8,629 bases of DNA from Candidatus Eiseniibacteriota bacterium. Lineage in GTDB: Bacteria > Arandabacterota > Arandabacteria > JAGLYR01. Positions 1-5,532 of the stretch are shown here, in pieces (position 1 is the stretch's first letter; the number at the start of each line of letters is the position of its first letter). The notes under the pieces are model-generated. The model was not told where the DNA came from, ran no database searches, and worked only from the letters and a program-made list of their open reading frames with translations. A program made the translations under genes and the position numbers. The stretch covers positions 1 to 8,629 of the forward strand of contig JAGLYR010000286.1 in assembly GCA_023132135.1 (NCBI GenBank). Direction: 5' to 3'.

Positions 1-16
1 TCGAAGTGGTGTTGCT

Positions 17-36
17 GGGAGTCGGTTCCGAATCCC
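17..36 (-). terminator. Hairpin directly after the epimerase stop codon (possible transcription end)
   Basis: An inverted repeat begins immediately after the TAG stop of the epimerase gene on the minus strand. The arms are GGGA-x-TCGG and CCGA-x-TCCC, with one internal mismatch and a 2-nt centre, so the real loop would be wider. It lies where the end of the three-gene minus-strand operon is expected. No U-rich tract follows on the minus strand, so it is not a canonical intrinsic terminator. It could be an RNA-stabilising 3' stem or a Rho-linked end. Confidence 0.3.
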
Positions 37-975
37 CTACTTCGCAAATCTCTCCCGACACCACTCTATGATTTCATCGATGTCTTCTTCGAGCATACCT
101 TTCGGTTCATAACCCAATACCGACTCCGATTTTGTCAGATCCGCCACGGAGAACAGCATCTCCTCGGGCCGGGCGGGCGCGCTCTCTGGAATCGTCCCCG
201 GTCGAATCCGTTCAATCAGCATCCGGGCGATTTCGTTCACGGTCCATCCTCTTCCCGATCCGATGTTGAAGATGTCCCAGTCGATGTCCGCTTCCAGCGC
301 GAGGAGCGTTCCGTTGACGATGTCCCGAACACTCACGAAATCACGGGTCTGCTCCCCATCGCCGAAGATGACCGGGGGACGGCCGTTCAGCAGCTCCTTC
401 GAGAAGATGGTGATGACGCCAACGTAGGGTGTATAGCCCTGCCGCGGACCATAGACGTTGAAGTAACGAAGGGCCGCAATCCGGATTCCCAAGCTCGGCT
501 GCAGCAGCTCCAGGTACCGCTCGCAGGTCAGCTTTGCCACTCCATAGGGTGAGGGCGGGCCCTTCGGGTAGATTTCGGGAATGGGCGACCGGTCGATGCC
601 GTCGGCGTACACGGCCATTGACGATGCGTAGATGAACTTCCGCACTCCGCTTCCCCTGACTGCATCCAGGAGGGTCAGTGTTCCGAGAACGTTGGTCTGC
701 GCGTCGTCGAGGAATCCTTCCACGGAAGAGCGGACACTGACCCTGGCGGCCAGATGAATCACCGCGTCAACGCCGGACCGGACAACCTTCTTTATCGCAT
801 CATGATCGCGGACATCGCACTTAACGAACTCGGCCTTGGGGTCAAGATTCTCCCGCACGCCCGTGCTGAGGTTGTCCACGACGACGACGTCGACGCCGCG
901 GTCGATCAGGGCATCCACTAGGTGGGATCCGACGAAGCCGGCGCCCCCGGTTACCAGGATCCTCTCGAAGTTCAT
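37..975 (-). CDS. NAD-dependent NDP-sugar epimerase/dehydratase (extended SDR, UDP-glucose 4-epimerase-like)
   Basis: A 312-aa extended short-chain dehydrogenase/reductase, the usual length for sugar-nucleotide epimerases. Visible motifs are the Rossmann TGGAGFVGS dinucleotide-binding loop (residues 9-17), HLAA (74-77), the ASS serines (117-119), the catalytic YxxxK pair Y144/K148, LRYFNVYGPRQ (169-179) and RDFVSVRD (211-218). These place it with GalE-like 4-epimerases and related dehydratases acting on NDP-hexoses in the cytoplasm; the exact substrate cannot be read from sequence. The frame stays open upstream to 1266, but that extension is low in plausibility (His/Arg/Pro-rich) and overlaps the nucleotidyltransferase gene. 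I chose the ATG at 975, which starts just before the Rossmann fold and overlaps the upstream stop as ATGA, a sign of translational coupling. It is the last gene of the minus-strand operon. Family certain, substrate uncertain. Confidence 0.95.
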   Translation of the reverse strand: MNFERILVTGGAGFVGSHLVDALIDRGVDVVVVDNLSTGVRENLDPKAEFVKCDVRDHDAIKKVVRSGVDAVIHLAARVSVRSSVEGFLDDAQTNVLGTLTLLDAVRGSGVRKFIYASSMAVYADGIDRSPIPEIYPKGPPSPYGVAKLTCERYLELLQPSLGIRIAALRYFNVYGPRQGYTPYVGVITIFSKELLNGRPPVIFGDGEQTRDFVSVRDIVNGTLLALEADIDWDIFNIGSGRGWTVNEIARMLIERIRPGTIPESAPARPEEMLFSVADLTKSESVLGYEPKGMLEEDIDEIIEWCRERFAK

Positions 976-1937
976 GAGAAGTCCTTCAGGAATGGCTCCC
1001 CGCTGAAGTCCATGGTCACCTTCTCGGATTTGAGGGAGTTCACAAGATCCCCAACGTTTCGGACATGCGTGTGTGGGAGAATGAGGGAGTTGGTGATGCG
1101 GATGGGATTCTCGATGACTACGTCGTCGCCGATAACGGAATTCTCGATTGTGCAACCATCGGGAATCACCGCCGTGGCCGGGATGATGTTCGCCTCTCCC
1201 TGGTGACTCATCATCCTCAGGTTGCACTCGAGAAGGTCCTCGATGTAGGTGAGGTTGAGGTCCCACTTAACGACATCCTCGGCGTAGACCGCGTAGCCGT
1301 CATCGATGAGAATCTGGATGGAGTTGGTGATCTCATACTCGTCACGCATGGCGGTTCGCGGTGTGCGCCGGATGGCGTCGAATATGGGAAGGGCAAAGAG
1401 GTAGATTCCGACGCCCTTGAGCGCCTGCTCCACGTGCCGGGGTTTCTCGACGACCCGCTCAGCGCGGTTGTCCTTCCCGACAGTCACTGCAAAGTTCCGG
1501 CGGATGTTCTCAGGCGTGTCGTTGGATCGAACCGCAAGGACAGAAACCTGGGGATCCTTCAGTGTTCGGGCCAGGAGACGATCCAGATCCGGGATTGCGC
1601 TGAAGATGTCGCCGAGGAAGAGGAGAAACGGACGATCCATCAGCCCCTCGAGCTGTCCCACCGCGTGGGCAATCCCCAGTGCATCCTGCTGCTCCACGTA
1701 TTCGATGGCCACGCCCAGGGAGCTGCCGTCTCCGAAATAGTCGATGATCTGTTTCTTGAGGTGCCCGACAACGATCGCAATCTCGGTGATCGCATTGTCC
1801 CGCATGAGCTCAATCTGGTACTGGAGAATGGGCTTGTTACACACGGGAAGAAGGGGCTTGGGGAACTCCTCGCCAAAAATATCGACCCGCGAGCCCTTCC
1901 CCGCCGCCAGTATCGCACCCCTCAGCTTGTTCGACAC
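972..1937 (-). CDS. Sugar-1-phosphate nucleotidyltransferase (NDP-sugar pyrophosphorylase)
   Basis: A 321-aa NTP_transferase protein that would make an NDP-sugar and pyrophosphate from a sugar-1-phosphate and an NTP. Seen directly: the nucleotide-binding loop LAAGKGSRV (10-18), PKPLLP (26-31), QQDALGIAHAV (83-93; the base/sugar-contact segment of RmlA/GalU-like enzymes), GD (109-110; metal site), VEKP (163-166) and EYEITNSI (200-207). Residues about 250-295 have isoleucine/valine-spaced hexapeptide-like repeats (IPDGCTIENSVIGDDVVIE), as in the C-terminal left-handed beta-helix of COG1208/COG1209 enzymes. Start is GTG with AGGGAG just upstream, overlapping the TAG stop of the glycosyltransferase; the intergenic gap is 10 bp. 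The stop overlaps the epimerase start by 4 bp. Glucose-1-phosphate thymidylyl- or uridylyltransferase is most likely, but mannose-1-phosphate cannot be excluded. It probably supplies the activated sugar used by the neighbouring epimerase and glycosyltransferases. Confidence 0.92.
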   Translation of the reverse strand: MSNKLRGAILAAGKGSRVDIFGEEFPKPLLPVCNKPILQYQIELMRDNAITEIAIVVGHLKKQIIDYFGDGSSLGVAIEYVEQQDALGIAHAVGQLEGLMDRPFLLFLGDIFSAIPDLDRLLARTLKDPQVSVLAVRSNDTPENIRRNFAVTVGKDNRAERVVEKPRHVEQALKGVGIYLFALPIFDAIRRTPRTAMRDEYEITNSIQILIDDGYAVYAEDVVKWDLNLTYIEDLLECNLRMMSHQGEANIIPATAVIPDGCTIENSVIGDDVVIENPIRITNSLILPHTHVRNVGDLVNSLKSEKVTMDFSGEPFLKDFS

Positions 1938-1947
1938 TCTCGTCTCC

Positions 1948-2712
1948 CTACAACTCTGTGATCTCGCCGCGTCGATATCGCCGGATCTTGCGCTTCAGGC
2001 ACAACAGGAACCCGAAGAATTCCCAGCCGGTCTTGCCGACCTTGAGGGCTGTGGCGCCGCCGGCGCGCGCGTAGTGCGTGATCTCACACTCTCCAATTCG
2101 GTATCCCAGCGCATGGATCTTGAGCAGGATCTCGGTGGGCGCCGAGAAACCTCCGGATTCGATCTCGATGGCCTGCAGGGTCTCGGGCCGATAGATCTTC
2201 AACGCACAATTGGTGTCCCGGAACGGCACGCCGAAGAGAATGCGCACCATCACGTTGAGGGCCCGGTCCGCCAGGAACCGGACGAAGCTGTCCCGCTTCC
2301 GGTCCCGGTAGCCCGTGACGACGTCGTACTTCCCGTCGATCAGCGTATCGTACAGTTGAGCGTACTCGGCGATGTCAAACTGCCCGTCCGAATCCAGCGT
2401 GACAATCCAGCGGCCCCGGGCCTCGCGGATAGCGTCCTTCAGGGCTCCGCCGTATCCTTGGTTCAGCGCGTTGTCGACAACCTTCAGGTTGCTGAATTCG
2501 TCGGCGAGCTGGTGGAGGATCTCGGCCGTGTTGTCCGAGCTGCCGTCATTGGTGATGATGATCTCGGCCCGGATCCCCGTATCACGAATCATTCTCTGCC
2601 AGCGCCGGACAATTCCCTCGATGGTTACCGACTCGTTGTAGGCGGGTGCAGCGAAGGAGAAGTCGTAGGGGAGAGGACTCTTCTCCGCGGCAGTGTTGAG
2701 TCCTGGGTTCAC
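1948..2712 (-). CDS. Family 2 glycosyltransferase (dolichyl-/polyprenyl-phosphate mannose synthase-like)
   Basis: A 254-aa GT-A fold glycosyltransferase. Motifs in order: PAYNE (23-27), NDGSSDNT (55-62), NQGYGGA (84-90), the DSD metal/nucleotide motif in TLDSDGQFD (105-113) and RDTNCALKIYR (165-175), which matches the acceptor-side segment of DPM1-type enzymes. No transmembrane helix is obvious at the C-terminus, which is basic (KRKIRRYRR, 240-248). It therefore resembles the soluble or peripheral DPM1 type rather than the GtrB type with two C-terminal helices. The expected reaction is transfer of a hexose from an NDP-sugar to a polyprenyl phosphate or glycan acceptor at the cytoplasmic membrane. 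Start is GTG at 2712 with a weak GCGGAG ribosome site; no ATG in a better position was seen. First gene of the minus-strand operon and divergent from the GT4 gene. Confidence 0.9.
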   Translation of the reverse strand: MNPGLNTAAEKSPLPYDFSFAAPAYNESVTIEGIVRRWQRMIRDTGIRAEIIITNDGSSDNTAEILHQLADEFSNLKVVDNALNQGYGGALKDAIREARGRWIVTLDSDGQFDIAEYAQLYDTLIDGKYDVVTGYRDRKRDSFVRFLADRALNVMVRILFGVPFRDTNCALKIYRPETLQAIEIESGGFSAPTEILLKIHALGYRIGECEITHYARAGGATALKVGKTGWEFFGFLLCLKRKIRRYRRGEITEL

Positions 2713-2783
2713 GAGCGCTCCGCTGGACGGGATTCGCAGTGTGCCGGCGAAGGGAGTCGCCGGCCTCGCCTGTCTCGTATTTG

Positions 2784-2812
2784 ATTATCCCATTCTAGGG
2801 TGCAGATGTCGG
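2784..2812 (-). promoter_or_regulatory. Candidate sigma70-type promoter of the minus-strand sugar-nucleotide operon
   Basis: Reading the minus strand, CCGACA (2812-2807; 4 of 6 to TTGACA) is followed after 17 bp by GATAAT (2789-2784; 5 of 6 to TATAAT). Transcription would start near 2777, giving a leader of about 65 nt before the GTG of the family 2 glycosyltransferase. An alternative -10 (TAGAAT, 2797-2792) lies close by with a poorer -35 (TTGCGC). This is motif matching only, in an AT-richer patch of the divergent spacer. Confidence 0.38.
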
Positions 2813-2864
2813 GAGCGCAAGGCCAAGCTTTCACGGAAAGTGAATGACTGTCAACCGTCTGCTG

Positions 2865-2902
2865 TGCTAGCCTGCATTATTCATGAATAATGCAGGCTAG
2901 CA
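2865..2902. repeat. Perfect 38-bp palindrome in the divergent promoter region
   Basis: Two exactly complementary 19-nt arms meet at TCATGA (centre between 2883 and 2884). The left arm begins TGCTAGCCTGCATTATTCA and the right arm is its full reverse complement, with no mismatch and no spacer. It ends 16 bp before the GT4 start codon and 4 bp before its GGGAG ribosome site. It could be an operator for a dimeric or tetrameric regulator, or a 5'-leader hairpin hiding the ribosome site. An AATAAT hexamer (2886-2891) inside the right arm could act as a -10, but no good -35 precedes it. No U-run follows on either strand, so it is not an intrinsic terminator. Part of the arm recurs at 4916-4926. Confidence 0.9.
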
Positions 2903-2918
2903 TCTGGGAGATTAAACT

Positions 2919-3938
2919 ATGCATGTTGCCATGCTGTCCCCCGTCGCCTGGCGCACTCCGCCGAGGCACTACGGTCCCTGGGAAAGGGTTGTATCACTCC
3001 TCACCGAAGGGCTTGTGAGGCGCGGGGTGGAAGTGACGCTTTTTGCCACAGCGGATTCCGTGACGGCGGCGAGTCTCCGCGCCGTTTGCCCGGCAGGCTA
3101 CGAGGAGGACAGGGATCTCGATCCCAAGGTCTGGGAGTCCCTGCACATCTCCGAGCTCTTTGAGCACGGCGATGAGTTCGATCTAATCCACAACCACTTC
3201 GATTTCCTGCCCCTGACATATACAGGGATGACGCGCACCCCGGTGGTCTCGACCATCCACGGTTTTTCCTCCCCCCGAATCCTTCCGGTGTACAAGAAAT
3301 ATGATGGCCGCGTGTTCTACGTCTCTATCAGCAACGCGGACCGATCACCGGAGCTGACGTATCTGGCCACGGTCCATCATGGAATCGATATCGAACGCTT
3401 CTCCTTCCGCGCGGATTGTGGTGAGTACCTGCTCTTCTTCGGCCGCATCCATCACGACAAGGGCGCAAAGGAGGCCATCGAGATCGCAAGACGGTTTGGG
3501 AAGAAGCTCATTCTCGCGGGCATCATCCAGGACGAAGCCTATTTCGAGCGAGAGGTGAAGCCCTGTCTGGAGGATGGCGAGATTGAGTTCGTGGGCAGTG
3601 CAGGTCCGGAAAAGAGGGACGATCTCCTCGGGGGGGCCTACGCGCTTCTCCACTCCATCAATTTCGATGAACCTTTCGGGCTGTCTGTAGTCGAATCGAT
3701 GGCCTGCGGGACGCCGGTGGTGGCGTTCCGTCGCGGCAGCATGCCGGAGCTCATCACGCATGGTGAAGACGGATTCCTGGTCCCGGATGTGGACGAGGCT
3801 GTGAGGGCGCTGGGAGAAATCCCAAAGATCGCTAGAGCCAGGTGCCGAAAGACTGTTGAAGAGCGCTTCACGGCAGAGCGAATGGTTGAAAACTACATCG
3901 AAGTCTATCGCGGGATTCTCGCGACGGCTCCAACCTAG
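2919..3938 (+). CDS. Family 4 glycosyltransferase (GT-B fold)
   Basis: A 339-aa retaining glycosyltransferase. The N-terminal domain carries the acceptor-side signature VAWRTPPRHYGPWERVVSLL (9-28, in place of the more usual PPxxYGG) and GLVRRGVEVTLFATADS (31-47), followed by HNHFDF (91-96) and TIHGF (112-116). The C-terminal donor domain shows FFGRIHHDKG (173-182) and EPFGLSVVES (251-260), containing the EX7E pair E251/E259, then MACGTPVVAFRRGSMPELI (261-279). These are standard GT4 features for NDP-sugar binding; donor and acceptor are not predictable. The ATG has GGAG 8 bp upstream and starts the plus-strand unit. The GH130 gene follows after 14 bp, so the two are almost certainly co-transcribed. 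At 339 aa it is slightly short for GT4 but complete. Confidence 0.93.
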   Translation: MHVAMLSPVAWRTPPRHYGPWERVVSLLTEGLVRRGVEVTLFATADSVTAASLRAVCPAGYEEDRDLDPKVWESLHISELFEHGDEFDLIHNHFDFLPLTYTGMTRTPVVSTIHGFSSPRILPVYKKYDGRVFYVSISNADRSPELTYLATVHHGIDIERFSFRADCGEYLLFFGRIHHDKGAKEAIEIARRFGKKLILAGIIQDEAYFEREVKPCLEDGEIEFVGSAGPEKRDDLLGGAYALLHSINFDEPFGLSVVESMACGTPVVAFRRGSMPELITHGEDGFLVPDVDEAVRALGEIPKIARARCRKTVEERFTAERMVENYIEVYRGILATAPT

Positions 3939-3952
3939 ACACGGAGAATGCG

Positions 3953-4888
3953 ATGGCAGGCCCTTTGGTCCATCGATACGAGAAGAACCCGATCCTGACC
4001 AGTAAAGACGTTCCCTATCCCGTTGAGACTGTCCACAATGCGGGGGTAGTCGCGCACGGGGGCGGCTACGTCATGCTCTTTCGCTCGCACCTGAAGACCG
4101 GCCGGTCAGTGATCGGGCTCGCCGAGAGCAAGGATGGTTTCTCCTTCACCGTGAGGCCGAAGCCTTTCCTGACGCCGGCCGAGGAAGGCATCTTTGCGGA
4201 GTACGAGGCCTTCGGCGTGGAGGATCCCCGGATCAGCTGTGTGGATGGAGAGTACCTCATCACCTACAGCGCCTACTCGAGGCACGGCGTTCGAATCGCG
4301 CTGGCCAGGACACGCGATTTCAGAGAAGTCGAAAGGGTGGCGGTCATCACCCAGGCGGATCACCGAAACATCGTGGTTTTCCCGGAGAAGTTCGGCAACC
4401 GCTATGTTCGTCTGGATCGACCTCATTCGGAGATCGCTCCGTGGTCCATCTGGATTTCCTACTCGCCGGATCTGGTCCACTGGGGAGAGTCGCGGCGCAT
4501 TATTGCTCCGGTCCCGTACCACTGGGATGAGGCGAAAGTGGGCCCCGGCGCGCCTCCGATCAAGACCGACAGGGGTTGGCTCAGCATCTACCACGGGGCT
4601 TTCCAGACCATGGGCGGTGGGGTCTATCGCCTCGGGATTGCCCTGCACGATCTCGGGGATCCTTCGAAAGTACTGGGTGTGGGCGACGAGTGGATTCTCC
4701 AGCCGGAGGATCCCTGGGAAATCACCGGGTATGTGCCCAACGTGGTTTTTTCATGCGGAGCTGTTCCGGAGGACGACGGGACGGTGAAGATTTACTGGGG
4801 CGCCGCCGACACGGTGATGTGCGTCGGCACCGCATCCATCGACGCTCTGGTTGATCATTGCATCAAATGCTCCAGGCGGGCGAAGTAG
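3953..4888 (+). CDS. GH130-family glycosidase (beta-mannoside phosphorylase or hydrolase)
   Basis: A 311-aa five-bladed beta-propeller enzyme of family GH130. Diagnostic segments are HRYEKNPILTSKD (7-19), GVEDPRI (88-94, with D91 the predicted proton-donor aspartate), YLITYSAYS (101-109), HRNIVVFPEKFGNRYVRLDRP (137-157), KVGPGAPP (195-202), YHG (213-215), GYVPNVVFSCG (259-269) and YWGAAD (281-286). GH130 enzymes cleave beta-1,2- or beta-1,4-mannosides, mostly by inorganic phosphate attack releasing mannose-1-phosphate; some members are hydrolases. Basic residues at the usual anion-binding positions (R138, R156, K195, H214) look retained, which favours phosphorolysis, by inference. No signal peptide, so cytoplasmic. 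ATG 3953 has GGAG 6 bp upstream. Linkage to the GT4 gene suggests the pair acts on the same glycan or oligosaccharide. The basic, Cys-containing tail HCIKCSRRAK is unremarkable. Confidence 0.93.
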   Translation: MAGPLVHRYEKNPILTSKDVPYPVETVHNAGVVAHGGGYVMLFRSHLKTGRSVIGLAESKDGFSFTVRPKPFLTPAEEGIFAEYEAFGVEDPRISCVDGEYLITYSAYSRHGVRIALARTRDFREVERVAVITQADHRNIVVFPEKFGNRYVRLDRPHSEIAPWSIWISYSPDLVHWGESRRIIAPVPYHWDEAKVGPGAPPIKTDRGWLSIYHGAFQTMGGGVYRLGIALHDLGDPSKVLGVGDEWILQPEDPWEITGYVPNVVFSCGAVPEDDGTVKIYWGAADTVMCVGTASIDALVDHCIKCSRRAK

Positions 4889-4908
4889 CGGACTGGCTTC
4901 CGGCCGCT
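4887..4908 (+). other. Short GC-rich hairpin overlapping the GH130 stop codon
   Basis: AGCGG-A-CTGG and CCGG-CCGCT pair as a 9-bp stem with one bulged A, one G-T pair and a CTT loop. It begins inside the TAG stop of the GH130 gene. No T-rich tract follows, so it is not a canonical intrinsic terminator. It may attenuate read-through into the next gene or protect the 3' end of the GT4-GH130 message. Confidence 0.35.
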
Positions 4909-4915
4909 GGTGAGA

Positions 4916-4926
4916 AATGCAGGCTA
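4916..4926 (+). repeat. 11-bp copy of the 38-bp palindrome arm, upstream of the DUF4365-like gene
   Basis: AATGCAGGCTA here matches 2889-2899 of the palindrome's right arm exactly and in the same orientation relative to the downstream gene. It lies 48 bp before the ATG of the 185-aa gene. I found no other copy of this length in the window. It may be a half-site for the same regulator or a chance match. Confidence 0.45.
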
Positions 4927-4974
4927 AGGAGTTCTTCAGAGCCTTCCGATGGTAAATAGAAGGAGGTTCGAGAC

Positions 4975-5532
4975 ATGAGCCGCAACCGGATCCTGCGCGA
5001 CAAATTGCAAGGGTTTGCCGTCGAGTACTACGTTGCCAATGTACTGACCAGAAACGGCTGTCTGGTCCGAACCGTTCCCGAGGATTCCACCACGGGTTTC
5101 AGCCTTCTTTGCGAGACCGACGAGAACAGCCGCGGGAAGAGGGAGCCGTTCCAGCACTTCTGGGTCCACGTGAGAACAGGAGACCGGGTGAGTCTCATTG
5201 AGCCCGGGAAGCAGGCGTCCTGCCTCTTCAAGGCAAAGGAGCTGCTCTACTGGGCCCGGCAACCGATCCCCGTCTACGCCTTCCTTATTCCGGAGTACTC
5301 CAGCGCCTCGCTGCCGGACACAATCTACATTGTGGATCTGTCCGGCCATCTCACTGATCTGCAGATCCCGATGGACAAGGACAGGCTCACGCTGCGGTCG
5401 AATCGGCTGATCCATCCGGAGTCCGAGGAGGACTGCCGGCGCTTCCTGTCGTCTATTGCAATTGAGAGTGAAGTGCCGACCTTCACGAGTGATGTTGTGG
5501 AGGAGATTGCTCTCCCCAAGCCCGCTCAATGA
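4975..5532 (+). CDS. Uncharacterised 185-aa protein, DUF4365-like degenerate PD-(D/E)XK fold
   Basis: A complete small cytoplasmic protein with no signal peptide or membrane segment. Its layout recalls the DUF4365/restriction-endonuclease-like fold: an N-terminal helix with a conserved-type Glu (GFAVEYYVANVLTRNG, 13-28), a strand-turn region (PEDSTTGFSLLCE, 35-47), a strand ending in FWVHVRTG (62-69), then LLYWARQPIPVYAFLIP (90-106) and TIYIVDLSG (116-124). In active members the middle region has D-x-G-x-D and a (Q/E)-x-K strand. Here these positions read roughly TTGFS and HVR, so nuclease activity is doubtful. The ribosome site is strong (GAAGGAGG, 8 bp from the ATG), so it is well translated. 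It follows GH130 by 86 bp and overlaps the convergent symporter gene by 50 bp. The family call rests on pattern memory only; function unknown. Confidence 0.8.
   Translation: MSRNRILRDKLQGFAVEYYVANVLTRNGCLVRTVPEDSTTGFSLLCETDENSRGKREPFQHFWVHVRTGDRVSLIEPGKQASCLFKAKELLYWARQPIPVYAFLIPEYSSASLPDTIYIVDLSGHLTDLQIPMDKDRLTLRSNRLIHPESEEDCRRFLSSIAIESEVPTFTSDVVEEIALPKPAQ

Noticed and set aside
976-1266. N-terminal extension of the epimerase reading frame upstream of ATG 975
   Set aside because: It lies inside the nucleotidyltransferase gene, is rich in His, Arg and Pro, and precedes a Rossmann fold that normally starts at the N-terminus. The ATGA overlap gives a better start.
1065-1961. Long plus-strand open frame of 298 codons opposite the nucleotidyltransferase
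   Set aside because: Antisense shadow of a gene with clear family motifs; the translation has no recognisable domain.
2830-2844. TTCAC-GGAAA-GTGAA inverted repeat in the divergent spacer
   Set aside because: Only 5-bp arms with a 5-bp spacer; this length is expected by chance and there is no second copy.
2849-2854. Perfect TTGACA (-35) on the minus strand, upstream of the family 2 glycosyltransferase
   Set aside because: No acceptable -10 hexamer occurs 16-18 bp downstream. The CCGACA/GATAAT pair at 2812-2784 is a better overall candidate.
2865-2902. The 38-bp palindrome as a bidirectional intrinsic terminator
   Set aside because: It lies between divergent, not convergent, genes and has no T-rich tract on either side.
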